Positions 9,128 to 17,615 of a DNA stretch of 64,000 nt are shown here, piece by piece. The notes below the pieces were generated by a model. The model saw only the letters and a program-made list of their open reading frames with translations. It made no database searches and had not been told where the DNA came from. Source of the stretch: Edaphobacter lichenicola (GTDB lineage: Bacteria > Acidobacteriota > Terriglobia > Terriglobales > Acidobacteriaceae); the NCBI RefSeq assembly GCF_014201315.1, contig NZ_JACHDY010000006.1, positions 62,001-126,000 on the forward strand. The letters are read 5' to 3'. The stretch's first letter is position 1; the number at the start of each line of letters is the position of its first letter. Made by a program: the position numbers and the translations under genes.

Positions 9128-9167
9128 GAGAAAGGCGCGGAGTGCCCAGGCGCCTTTCTCTTATTTT
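9128..9167. terminator. Bidirectional intrinsic terminator
   Basis: A perfect 11-bp stem (GAGAAAGGCGC at 9128-9138, paired with 9150-9160) is followed by TTATTTTT. It lies in the 75-bp convergent gap between the ferritin-like gene and the RNase J gene and probably serves both. Confidence 0.85.
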
Positions 9168-9178
9168 TCAACTCTTCG

Positions 9179-10846
9179 TCATATCTCCAGAATCACCGGC
9201 ATGATCAAAGGACGCCGGCTCGTGCTCTTCTGGATATACCGCTTCAGATCGTTGCGAATCTTCTCTTTGATCACGCCATAGTCGGCCTTCTCTTCCGCCG
9301 AAGACCCTTCCAGCGTCCGCTGCACCACCTGCCGCGCCTCACTGATCAAACCCTCTTCTGTTGCGATCGCCATACCGCGGATCACAATCTCAGGCGGATT
9401 CTCCAACAGGCCTGTCTGTTTATTGATCGCAATGATCGGCAGCACAATGCCATCCTCGCTCAAGTGCTTCCGGTCGCGAATGACAATGTCTTCCACCACG
9501 TCCGTCGAGGTCCCGCCCGAATCAATGCACACTCGCCCAACCGTTACCTTCCCGGTCTTCGTAGCCGAGCCCTTATCCAGCTCCAGAACGTCGCCGTCCT
9601 CCATCAAAATCGTCTTCTCTACCACGCCCATCGACCCCGCAAGCTCAGCATGACGCTTCAGGTGTCGATAGTCACCATGGATCGGAATAAAGAACTTCGG
9701 TCTCACCAGGTTGATCATCAACCTCAGCTCCTCCTGGCTCCCATGCCCGCTCACGTGGATCAGACCCGACTGCCCATCATCATGAATCACTTTCGCATCG
9801 CGCCGCTCCAGGTGATCGATCATCCTGTAGATCGACTTCTCATTTCCCGGAATCACCCGCGAGCTCAGGAGCACCGTATCACCCGCATCGATATGCGCGA
9901 ACTTGTGATTGTTCACCGCCGCCCGGCTCAGCGCACTCATCGGCTCACCCTGCGTGCCGCTGATCATGATCAGCAATTTATTCGGAGCAAAATCACGAAT
10001 CTGCCCCGGATTGATCACCAGACCCTGCGGCAGATCGAGATACCCAAGATCCTGCGCAATCTCGGTCGAGTTATCCAGCGACCGCCCAATCACGGCAACC
10101 TTGCGCCCATGCTGATGCGCCAGCTCCATCGCCAGTCGGATCCGATGAATCGAAGACGAAAAGCAGCTGAAGAAAAGTTTCTTCTTCGTCTGCGAAAAGA
10201 TCTCATCCAGCTTCGGCCGCACAGCCCGCTCACTCGGCGTATACCCATTGCGGTCCACGTTGGTTGAGTCCTGCAACAGCGCCAGCACGCCCTGCTTGCC
10301 CAGCTCCGCAAACGCATGCAGATCAAACGGCTTGTTATCCGGTGGCGAAAGATCAATCTTGAAGTCGCCCGTATGCAGCACCACGCCCACCGGCGTATGA
10401 ATCGCCAGCGCCACGCAGTCCACCAGCGAGTGCGTCACCCGGATCGGCATGATCGAAAACGGCCCCAGCGTAATCCGATGCCCGGGAATCATCTCGTTCA
10501 GATCCGCATCATCCAGTAGCCGGTGCTCTTCCAGCTTGCCCTCGACATACGCCAGCGTAAACTCCGTCCCATACACCGGAACATTCAGTTCAGACAGAAT
10601 CCACGGCAGTCCGCCAATGTGGTCTTCATGTCCATGCGTCAAAAGGATCGCGCGAACCTTCTCGCGGTTTTCAGTCAAATAGCTGATATCCGGGACAACA
10701 ATGTCCACACCCAGCAACTCTTCTTCAGGAAACATCAGACCGGCGTCGATGACAATAATGTCATCCTGCCAGCGGATCGCCATGCAGTTCATACCGAACT
10801 CGCCAAGGCCACCCAGCGGAATCATCTTCAATTTATCTTGTGCCAT
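9179..10846 (-). CDS. rnj: Ribonuclease J
   Basis: This is a 555-residue metallo-beta-lactamase/beta-CASP nuclease that processes and degrades mRNA and matures rRNA in the cytoplasm, combining 5'-3' exonuclease and endonuclease activity. The zinc motif HGHEDH lies at about 71-76, with IDAGLMFPE just before it. The beta-CASP region includes SGTQGEP, and FIPIHGDYRHL carries later metal ligands. Length is normal for RNase J1/J2. The ATG at 10846 is preferred; the codon before it is TTG. Together with the RNase G/E gene near the window end, it shows that the organism has both of the main mRNA-decay endonuclease types. Confidence 0.95.
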   Translation of the reverse strand: MAQDKLKMIPLGGLGEFGMNCMAIRWQDDIIVIDAGLMFPEEELLGVDIVVPDISYLTENREKVRAILLTHGHEDHIGGLPWILSELNVPVYGTEFTLAYVEGKLEEHRLLDDADLNEMIPGHRITLGPFSIMPIRVTHSLVDCVALAIHTPVGVVLHTGDFKIDLSPPDNKPFDLHAFAELGKQGVLALLQDSTNVDRNGYTPSERAVRPKLDEIFSQTKKKLFFSCFSSSIHRIRLAMELAHQHGRKVAVIGRSLDNSTEIAQDLGYLDLPQGLVINPGQIRDFAPNKLLIMISGTQGEPMSALSRAAVNNHKFAHIDAGDTVLLSSRVIPGNEKSIYRMIDHLERRDAKVIHDDGQSGLIHVSGHGSQEELRLMINLVRPKFFIPIHGDYRHLKRHAELAGSMGVVEKTILMEDGDVLELDKGSATKTGKVTVGRVCIDSGGTSTDVVEDIVIRDRKHLSEDGIVLPIIAINKQTGLLENPPEIVIRGMAIATEEGLISEARQVVQRTLEGSSAEEKADYGVIKEKIRNDLKRYIQKSTSRRPLIMPVILEI

Positions 10847-10964
10847 CAATAGTTAAGCTTACCATCGCAAGCCCGACTGCTCTGTGAACGAGGCAAACAA
10901 GGCATCTTCCCCACAATCCGCCCGAAGAAAACATGCGATCAATCATCAACGCCCGATGAATCGC

Positions 10965-11675
10965 CTACCGCGCCGCCTCCAGAACCTCGATCCCCTCCAA
11001 CCCACCAATCACCACCTTGCTCGCCATCCCCAGAAACAGCCCATGCTCCACCACCCCAACCGTCCCCTTCAACTTCGCCGCCGCCTCATACGCATCGAAC
11101 CCAACCTGTGGCAGCTTGCAGTGCACAATGTAGTGCTGCCCATCCGTCACATACGGTTTCCCCTCGTCCGTCACCCGCAGCTCCGACTCAAACCCCAGAT
11201 CCTCGAGCCGCCTGATCGTCGTCTCATAGCCAAACGGCACCACCTCCACCGGCAACGCAAACACGGCTCCCAGCGTCTTCACCAGCTTCCGCGGGTCCAC
11301 TGCAATGATCAGCTTCTTACTCGCCATCGCCACAATCTTCTCGCGCAGCAGCGCCCCGCCATGCCCCTTGATCAGATAAAGCGTCCCCTCCTGCACCTCA
11401 TCCGCGCCATCGATCGTCATGTCCAGCTGCGGCAGATGCGCAAAGTCGCTCATCGGAATCTTCCACTCCAACGCCAGCTTCTGCGAGGCCTCAGACGTAG
11501 CGATCGCCTTGATCCGCAACCCCTCCGCAACCCTTCGCCCCACCTCTTCAATCACCAGCGCCGAAGTGGACCCCGTTCCCAGGCCCACCGCCATTCCATC
11601 TTCAATCTGCGCTGCCGCCCATACCGCAGCCCGGCGCTTGGCTGCATCGGTCGAATTGCTCTCAGGAGAACTCAT
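10965..11675 (-). CDS. rpiA: Ribose-5-phosphate isomerase A
   Basis: The enzyme interconverts ribose 5-phosphate and ribulose 5-phosphate in the pentose phosphate pathway. Family motifs are clear: GLGTGSTS near the N-terminus, TIDGADEV, KGHGGALLREK (the catalytic Asp and Lys region) and a C-terminal GVVEHGLFLGMA. The frame stays open another 66 codons upstream, but AAGGAAGGC lies directly before the ATG at 11675 and the product then has the usual length of 236 residues, so that start is used. It is divergent from the tannase-family gene. Confidence 0.95.
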   Translation of the reverse strand: MSSPESNSTDAAKRRAAVWAAAQIEDGMAVGLGTGSTSALVIEEVGRRVAEGLRIKAIATSEASQKLALEWKIPMSDFAHLPQLDMTIDGADEVQEGTLYLIKGHGGALLREKIVAMASKKLIIAVDPRKLVKTLGAVFALPVEVVPFGYETTIRRLEDLGFESELRVTDEGKPYVTDGQHYIVHCKLPQVGFDAYEAAAKLKGTVGVVEHGLFLGMASKVVIGGLEGIEVLEAAR

Positions 11676-11794
11676 GCCTTCCTTGATATCACGGGAAGCA
11701 AAAATCTGCATCCCTTCTGCGACGGGCAGGCAGAAGCCAGTACTGCAAGACGGTTCATGCGGCCGTGGTCCCCACTCGTCGAAGACTATCTTTG

Positions 11795-11814
11795 AATTCG
11801 AACGCTTATTCGAA
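11795..11814. promoter_or_regulatory. Inverted repeat between rpiA and the esterase gene
   Basis: ATTCGAA at 11795-11801 is repeated in inverted order as TTCGAAT at 11808-11814, with a 6-bp spacer. It lies in the 260-bp divergent region and resembles a dimeric regulator site. No specific regulator is indicated. Confidence 0.35.
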
Positions 11815-11935
11815 TATCGGTGCGGCTCGCGTTTAGCATTGAGTAAAGTTGCATACGTGGCGAAGCCTCCCACTCATTGGCCATTCGCCTGGGTAAGCGC
11901 ATCTCCAATCACAACGGCAAGAAAAGGAGTCGAAC

Positions 11936-13636
11936 ATGTTCGCCTTCCGCCGATCGACCGAAGCGTTTCCCTCATTGAGAACCGGATATCTCCCCCGATT
12001 TGCAGGAGTCTGTCTCGGCATCCCCCTCCTATTGCTGGCGACGTCGTTGGCCATGGCGCAGGATACGCCGAGCGCGGCGCCATCTACCCCGGATGCCCTG
12101 AAGTGCGCCGCTTTGGCCCAGTTGAAGCTCGAAGACGCTCCAGGAGGCCCGGCAATCATCTCTTCGGCACACCTGGTCGAAGTGCCGTCGACCGGTCTCG
12201 ATCAGTGGATCGTCATCCCCAGCGGATACGGAAGCGTTGCCGCTCGCATTCCCACTCGTATCCACGCGTATTGCGACGTCACCGGCTATGTGGCGCCTCA
12301 GAACAAATTCGAATTGAAACTACCTCTGCCCGACGATTGGAATCAGAAATTCTTCTTTACCGCGTGCGGCGGCTTCTGTGGCTATCTTGATGGCAGACGA
12401 TGCAATCTTGGCCTCGCGCGTGGTTATGCCACAGTCACGGGGAACGGCGGACACGAGAGCGTCATGGGGTTCGACGGCGTATGGGCTGCCAACGCCCCCG
12501 AGCTACAAGAAGACTTCGGTTGGCGAAGCAACCATGTCGTCACGCTCATTTCAAAGGTTATCGTCACGCACTACTATGGCGCACCCATCAAGTATTCCTA
12601 CATGGTTGGCAACTCAAAGGGTGGCCAGGCAGTCCTGATGGAGGCTCAAAGGTTTCCCGAAGACTTCGATGGACTGATGCCCAGCGCTCCGGTTTACGAC
12701 TACACCGGACGGAATACAATCGCAGCGGCCTGGTTTGCGCAAGGCATCACCGATGGTCACGGAGGCTCGGTGATCACCGCCGAAACCTCTCAAGTCGTAC
12801 ACAACTCTGTGCTCGAGCACTGTGGAGCGCAGTCGGGCGTCGAAGAGGGGCTCGTGACCGATCCGCCAGCCTGCAAATGGAACCCGGAGATGATTGCCTG
12901 TGCCGACGGCACCCAGAAACGGGATTGTCTGAATCAGAAACAGGTCAGCGCGATCAAGCGTCTGATGTCCCCAGCTACAAACTCCAAGGGGGAAGTACTC
13001 TGGGCTTACCCCTACATCCCGGGAACGGAGACCCAGTGGGGAGCCTGGAACTACTTTGGGGCGCTCAGTCCCGGACTTCCTCCGCGCACCGCCAACCTGG
13101 ACCTTCCTGGGCAGCACATGAAATACCTCGCAGACTCGAAGGTGAGGGAGAACATTGATGCTCTCAACTTCGACTTTGATCGCGATCCCCCAACCCTCGA
13201 GAGATCGCGCCAAATTTATGATGCGACCTCGCTTGACCTGCGTTCCTTCAAGGCGCACGGTGGCAAGATTGTCATGTGGCATGGTTGGGCCGATGGAGCC
13301 ATCTCTGCGACATCCTCAATCGGATATAACGAAGGGGTCACCAGGCTGATGGGAGGGCGAAAACAAACGGAAGACTTCTTCCGGCTCTTCCTGATTCCAG
13401 GAGTGCATCACGGTGGCGGAGGTCCGGGTCTCACCGAGTTTGACGCATTCACGGCCTTGGAGAACTGGGTCGAAAAGGGCCACGCTCCCGATGTGCTGAT
13501 TGCCGGACGCTCAACCAATGGCGTCGTGGAGCGATCGCGACCCGTCTTTCCCTATCCAATTCTGGCCCATTACTCCGGACACGGCGACCCCAGACACGCC
13601 GACAGTTTCGTGCCGTTCGATCCTTCCACACACTGA
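11936..13636 (+). CDS. Exported tannase/feruloyl esterase family protein lacking the conserved cysteine pair
   Basis: The 566-residue protein has a signal peptide (core at about 25-39, cleavage near AMA-QD at 41) and an alpha/beta hydrolase domain of the tannase family, which cleaves gallate or hydroxycinnamate esters of plant material outside the cytoplasm. Catalytic residues are S227 in GNSKGG, D453 in HGWADGAI and H491 in GVHHGGGG. Fungal and bacterial members normally have Cys beside the Ser and beside the His, joined by a disulfide (CS-D-HC); here these positions are N226 and H492, so both are lost together. AAAAGGAG before the ATG is an excellent ribosome site. Composition is less C-biased than neighbouring genes. 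Substrate unknown. Confidence 0.85.
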   Translation: MFAFRRSTEAFPSLRTGYLPRFAGVCLGIPLLLLATSLAMAQDTPSAAPSTPDALKCAALAQLKLEDAPGGPAIISSAHLVEVPSTGLDQWIVIPSGYGSVAARIPTRIHAYCDVTGYVAPQNKFELKLPLPDDWNQKFFFTACGGFCGYLDGRRCNLGLARGYATVTGNGGHESVMGFDGVWAANAPELQEDFGWRSNHVVTLISKVIVTHYYGAPIKYSYMVGNSKGGQAVLMEAQRFPEDFDGLMPSAPVYDYTGRNTIAAAWFAQGITDGHGGSVITAETSQVVHNSVLEHCGAQSGVEEGLVTDPPACKWNPEMIACADGTQKRDCLNQKQVSAIKRLMSPATNSKGEVLWAYPYIPGTETQWGAWNYFGALSPGLPPRTANLDLPGQHMKYLADSKVRENIDALNFDFDRDPPTLERSRQIYDATSLDLRSFKAHGGKIVMWHGWADGAISATSSIGYNEGVTRLMGGRKQTEDFFRLFLIPGVHHGGGGPGLTEFDAFTALENWVEKGHAPDVLIAGRSTNGVVERSRPVFPYPILAHYSGHGDPRHADSFVPFDPSTH

Positions 13637-13930
13637 TGTTTTTACCTACGTATTTCGGTGCGTCAAATTCCATCAAAACGAGAGTTGCACGTCAATTTAG
13701 GCCAACAGGCCGAGGCGCTCATTCCAGACAGCAGAGGGTCAAATCGAGCTGGATGGTCGGCAACCGGATGTAGTCCGGCGCAAGCTTAGGGTTGCCAAAT
13801 CGCAGAAGCATTCATCGGTGGCAGATAGGTACTTACAGTCGGCTTATGGGCGGCGATAACCTGAGCCATCTGCGACCGTCGCGGCATCTGAGAGTGGCCT
13901 CGATCAATTCACTCCCAACGGAGAACCCTC

Positions 13931-15316
13931 ATGTCCACGCCCGAACAGTACGACGCAATCATCATCGGCAGCGGAGAAGCCGACAAATATCTAGCCTGGC
14001 ACCTTGCCTCTCAGGGCAAGAAAGTCGCCAACATCGAAGACAAGCGTCTAGGCGGAGCCTGTCCCAACATCGCCTGCCTGCCCAGCAAAAACGTCATCCA
14101 CTCCGCCAAGGTAGCCTCCTTCTTTCACCGCGGAGCCGAGTTCGGCATCGTCCACGGCGACTGGCACGTCGACATGGCAGCCGTCAGCGCCCGCCGCCAG
14201 CGAATGATCGACGGCCTCCGCGACATGCACCTCGCCAACTACGCCAAATCCAAAGCCGAGATCGTCATGGGCTTCGGCCGCTTCCTCGCCGAAAAGACCA
14301 TCGAAGTCGCCCTCAACGCCGGTGGCACCCGCACCCTCCGCTCCGACTCCATCTTCCTCGACACCGGTTCCCGCGCCACCATCGACCCCATCCCCGGCCT
14401 CGCCGACTCCGCGCCAATGACCCACATCGAAGTCCTCGAGCTCACCACCCTCCCCGAGCATCTCCTCGTCCTCGGCGGCGGCTTCATCGGTCTCGAACTC
14501 GCCCAGGCCATGCGCCGCTTCGGCTCCAACGTCACCATCATCGAGCGCAACCCAACCCTCGTCCACCGCGAAGACGCCGACGTCACCGAAGCTCTCCACC
14601 AGCTCTTCGCAGACGAAGGCATCGACATCGTCACCAGCGCCACCGTCACCCGCGTCGAAGGCACCAACGGCAAATCTGTAACCGTCCACCTGAACGACGG
14701 AGCCAGCCTGGAGGGCACCCACCTCCTGGTCGCCACCGGCCGCACCCCAAACACGCAAAACATGGGCCTCGACCTCGTCGGCATCAAGACCACCCCCTCC
14801 GGCCACTTCCAGGTCAACGACCGCCTCGAGACCACCGCACCCGGCGTCTGGGCTCTGGGCGACTGCGCCGGCTCCCCCCACTTCACCCACGCCTCCTTCG
14901 ACGACTTCCGCATCGTCCGCGACAATCTCGCCGGAGCCAGCCGCAACACAAAGAACCGCCAGATTCCCTCCGTCACCTTCACCGACCCCGAACTAGCCCA
15001 CGCAGGCCTTACTGAAAACGAAGCAAAGAAGCAGGGAATCGCCTACCGCCTCGGCAAGATCCCCATGGCCGCCGCCCTCCGCACCCGCACCCTGGATGAA
15101 ACCCGCAGTTTCATGAAGGTCCTCATCGGTTCCGACGACCGAATCCTGGGCTTCACCGCCTTCGGCCCAGGCGCAGGCGAACTCCTCCCAGTCATCCAGC
15201 TGGCCATCTCCGCCAACCTGCCCTACACCGCCGTCCACAACCTCATCCTCACCCACCCCACCCTCTCCGAGGGCTTCCTCAACCTCTTCAACACCATCCC
15301 AAAGCAACCAGCATAA
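13931..15316 (+). CDS. FAD-dependent pyridine nucleotide-disulfide oxidoreductase (MerA/Lpd-like)
   Basis: The 461-residue flavoprotein reduces a disulfide or similar substrate with NAD(P)H. It shows the FAD Rossmann motif GSGEADKY at 13-20, the redox pair C44-x4-C49 in GGACPNIACLPSK, the NAD(P) motif GGGFIGLE, the second FAD motif ALGDCAG and the C-terminal H442/E447 pair in HPTLSEGF. It lacks the N-terminal metal-binding domain and the C-terminal cysteine pair of true mercuric reductases, and no 2-oxoacid dehydrogenase genes lie nearby, so the substrate is open. ACGGAGAACC upstream supports the ATG. The 294 bp before it contain nothing I can identify. Confidence 0.88.
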   Translation: MSTPEQYDAIIIGSGEADKYLAWHLASQGKKVANIEDKRLGGACPNIACLPSKNVIHSAKVASFFHRGAEFGIVHGDWHVDMAAVSARRQRMIDGLRDMHLANYAKSKAEIVMGFGRFLAEKTIEVALNAGGTRTLRSDSIFLDTGSRATIDPIPGLADSAPMTHIEVLELTTLPEHLLVLGGGFIGLELAQAMRRFGSNVTIIERNPTLVHREDADVTEALHQLFADEGIDIVTSATVTRVEGTNGKSVTVHLNDGASLEGTHLLVATGRTPNTQNMGLDLVGIKTTPSGHFQVNDRLETTAPGVWALGDCAGSPHFTHASFDDFRIVRDNLAGASRNTKNRQIPSVTFTDPELAHAGLTENEAKKQGIAYRLGKIPMAAALRTRTLDETRSFMKVLIGSDDRILGFTAFGPGAGELLPVIQLAISANLPYTAVHNLILTHPTLSEGFLNLFNTIPKQPA

Positions 15317-15321
15317 TCAAA

Positions 15322-15366
15322 TTCCGGTCTCGCATCTTCCGCTCTAGCATCTTCCGGTCTCGCATC
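15322..15366. repeat. Three tandem 15-bp units
   Basis: TTCCGGTCTCGCATC occurs at 15322-15336 and 15352-15366, with a copy differing at two positions (TTCCGCTCTAGCATC) between them. The array begins 6 bp after the oxidoreductase stop codon. No function is evident. Confidence 0.8.
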
Positions 15367-15397
15367 GCCAGCCGGATATGCTTTTGCATCTAGGTAC

Positions 15398-15465
15398 GCC
15401 AAGGCTTTAGCCTTGGCCTTCTAGGAAGCTAAATCAAAGCGGGCTTTAGCCCCTGGGGTATGCCT
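15398..15465. repeat. Palindromic GCTTTAGC repeat pair (family C)
   Basis: A near-perfect cruciform, GCCAAGGCTTTAGCCTTGGC at 15398-15417, is followed by a second palindrome, GGGCTTTAGCCC, at about 15441-15452 and GGGGTATGCC. Both share the centre GGCTTTAGCC. Such paired palindromes look like a short dispersed repeat. It lies in the 364-bp convergent junction between the oxidoreductase and dapD, and together with the neighbouring repeats it fills that gap. Confidence 0.6.
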
Positions 15466-15565
15466 TCTTTGTCTGGGCGCAACAAGCTCCTTCAAGCGAA
15501 TGGGTCCGGGAAGCCGCGAATCCATCTTCGACGCCAAACGCTATCATTTTGCAAAAAGCGATAGC

Positions 15566-15681
15566 CTCAAAAATAAACTTCAAAATCGTGGCGTATTTTT
15601 AGACACCCAAAAAGAAGCTGCGAAAACACCACATCAGCCAAGCAACTCACCACAAACCCACCACGATCTACCACCACAAAT
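15566..15681 (-). repeat. G/T-rich post-stop element (family D), copy 1
   Basis: Read in the direction of dapD, this stretch starts at its stop codon, runs through repeated GTGGTG and GTGGTGTTTT words, and ends with CTAAAAATACGCCACG followed by an A/T-rich block. About 95 bp align at roughly 80 percent identity by eye with 46000-46185, which lies in the same relation to a different gene. Confidence 0.7.
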
Positions 15682-16526
15682 CACCGCAAAATCTCCTCTA
15701 ACACCAAAGAAAGCTCAGTTTTCTCATCCCGATATTTAACAATCACCGGAGCCGCCAAACTCAACCCCCACTCCGCGCCCTTCCCCTTCGAAACTGCCCT
15801 TGACCCCGGCACCACCACTGCCCCCTCAGGAATCACCAGCGGCATCTCTGCCGTAGCTTTATAGATCTCGCCCTTCACCAGGTCATACACCGGCGTCCCC
15901 CGCGTCAACACGGTTCCAGCCGCCACCACCGCGCGCCTCCGCACCACGGTACCCTCATAAACCCCAGTATTTCCGCCAATAAGGCAGTCATCCTCAATAA
16001 TCACAGGCGAAGCATTCACCGGCTCCAGCACCCCGCCAATTTGTGCCGCCGCACTCAGATGCACCCGCTTCCCCACCTGCGCGCAACTCCCCACCAGCGC
16101 ATGGGAGTCCACCATCGTCCCCTCATCCACATACGCCCCCACATTCACGTAAGAAGGCGGAATCAACGCAACCCCCTTAGCCACATACGCCCCACTCCGC
16201 GCACTCACGCCACCCGGCACCACGCGCACCCCATCCGCAACCACAAATCGCCGCACCGGATAAGTATGTTTATCAATAAACCGCAGCGTCTCCCCACCCA
16301 TCTCCCTCATCGTTCCAATGCGAAACCCCAGCAGAATCCCGCGTTTCACCCACCCATTCACCCGCCAGCCCAGCGGCACCGAAGCATCCGGCTCCGCAGC
16401 CCGCAACTCGCCAGCCTCCAGCTTCCCGCGCAGCTCAAGAAAACACGCCTCCGCCTCAGCATTCCCAATCGCCGCCGCACCCTGCGCAAACCAATGCTCA
16501 ATCCGCTCCTGCAAATCTCCGTTCAA
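15681..16526 (-). CDS. dapD: Tetrahydrodipicolinate N-succinyltransferase
   Basis: This 281-residue enzyme transfers succinyl from succinyl-CoA to tetrahydrodipicolinate, in the lysine and diaminopimelate pathway in the cytoplasm. The middle of the protein is a left-handed beta-helix of hexapeptide repeats (GGVSARSGAYVAKGVALIPP, then VNVGAYVDEGTMVDSHALVG, GNTGVYEGTVV). The N-terminus (LQERIEHWF) and the length match the family. The start must be the TTG at 16526, because an in-frame TGA lies two codons upstream. It follows dapA by 48 bp on the same strand and is probably cotranscribed with it. Its presence indicates the succinylase route to diaminopimelate. Confidence 0.94.
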   Translation of the reverse strand: MNGDLQERIEHWFAQGAAAIGNAEAEACFLELRGKLEAGELRAAEPDASVPLGWRVNGWVKRGILLGFRIGTMREMGGETLRFIDKHTYPVRRFVVADGVRVVPGGVSARSGAYVAKGVALIPPSYVNVGAYVDEGTMVDSHALVGSCAQVGKRVHLSAAAQIGGVLEPVNASPVIIEDDCLIGGNTGVYEGTVVRRRAVVAAGTVLTRGTPVYDLVKGEIYKATAEMPLVIPEGAVVVPGSRAVSKGKGAEWGLSLAAPVIVKYRDEKTELSLVLEEILR

Positions 16527-16574
16527 AACTCAGTCCTCATCTCTTTCCTTGTCGTAAATAGAACCGAAGCACAA

Positions 16575-17495
16575 CTAAAACATCCGCAGATCATCGCCAG
16601 TCGCTGGAACCCTCACCAACATTCCCAACTCTCCCACCATCCGCTCCAGCCGTCTCCGCGTCGCATCCGACACCGGCACCATCGGCAGCCGCAGCACATC
16701 CTCCCCGCGACCCAGCATATGCAGCACCGCCTTCACCGGAGCAGGGCTAGCCTCCCAGAAGTGCGCCTGCATAAGCCGGAAGAACTGCCGATTGATCCGC
16801 CTCGCATCCACCCAATCGTTCTCCAGCGCCGCCCCCACCATCCGCGCCATCTGCCCCGGAATCACATTCGAAGCCACCGAAACCAACCCAGCCCCGCCCA
16901 GCGCCAGCACCGGCAACGCCAGCCCGTCGTCCCCTGCAAACACCTTGAAGCTCCGCGGCGCCGTCGTCAGCAGCTCGGTAATCTGCGCAATATTCCCACT
17001 CGATTCCTTCACTCCAATCACATTCTTCAGCTCCGCCAGCCGAAGCACTGTCGCCGGCTCCAGATTCGCACCCGTCCGCGAAGGAATGTTGTACAGCAGC
17101 ACGGGCAGCTCCGTCGCCTCGGCGATCGCACGAAAGTGCTGATACTGCCCCTCCTGCCCCGGCCGATTGTAGTAAGGATTAGCCGACAGAACGCCCGTCA
17201 GCCCATGCACCTGCGACAGCTTCTGCACCCGCGCCACAGCCTCATGCGTCGAGTTATGCGTGCACCCCGCAAACACCGGCACCCGTCCCCCCGCAGCCGC
17301 AACCACCACCTCAATCGCTCGCAGCCACTCGACTTCGGTCAACGTCGAAGCCTCACCAGTCGTCCCGCAAGGCACAAGAAAATCGATCCCGCTCTCGATC
17401 TGCCACGTCACCAGAGCATGCAGCGCAGGCTCATCTACGCTGCCGTCCCTGCGAAAGGGAGTCACCAGCGCCGTTCCACAACCCATCAATTCCAT
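16575..17495 (-). CDS. dapA: 4-hydroxy-tetrahydrodipicolinate synthase
   Basis: A 306-residue class I aldolase-fold enzyme that condenses pyruvate with aspartate semialdehyde, the first committed step to lysine. The motif CGTTGEAS at 43-50 binds substrate, Y135 lies in LLYNIPSRTG, and the Schiff-base lysine is K163 in IGVKESSG. The length is normal, with a short C-terminal extension. It lies upstream of dapD and downstream of the terminator of the aminotransferase gene, so dapA-dapD form their own unit, separate from asd-lysC-dapB 3.5 kb away. Confidence 0.96.
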   Translation of the reverse strand: MELMGCGTALVTPFRRDGSVDEPALHALVTWQIESGIDFLVPCGTTGEASTLTEVEWLRAIEVVVAAAGGRVPVFAGCTHNSTHEAVARVQKLSQVHGLTGVLSANPYYNRPGQEGQYQHFRAIAEATELPVLLYNIPSRTGANLEPATVLRLAELKNVIGVKESSGNIAQITELLTTAPRSFKVFAGDDGLALPVLALGGAGLVSVASNVIPGQMARMVGAALENDWVDARRINRQFFRLMQAHFWEASPAPVKAVLHMLGRGEDVLRLPMVPVSDATRRRLERMVGELGMLVRVPATGDDLRMF

Positions 17496-17562
17496 AGTGT
17501 CTGCAAGTTTACCGCGCCGGCGGTGTTGATTTCAGAACAACTGTTCCCGCAACTCCCTAAAG

Positions 17563-17598
17563 CAAAAAAAAGCCCCAGCGATCTCTCGCCAGGGCCTC
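17563..17598 (-). terminator. Intrinsic terminator of the aminotransferase gene
   Basis: On the minus strand a 10-bp stem with two G-T pairs (GCCCTGGCGA, loop GAGA, TCGCTGGGGC) is followed by eight T residues. It ends transcription coming from the gene at 17616-18860, just before dapA. Confidence 0.8.
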
Positions 17599-17615
17599 AA
17601 AAGCACTCTACACAA

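Noticed and set aside
13792..15015. A 407-codon frame overlapping the FAD oxidoreductase
   Set aside because: It is a shifted-frame shadow with Arg/His/Pro-rich sequence. The oxidoreductase frame has all family motifs.
13931..15316. Mercuric reductase
   Set aside because: There is no N-terminal heavy-metal domain, no C-terminal vicinal cysteines and no mer genes nearby, so only the general flavoprotein family is assigned.
15566..15681. CRISPR-like array, because of the repeated CACCAC/GTGGTG words
   Set aside because: The words are short, irregularly spaced and not separated by unique spacers of constant length, and there are no cas genes.
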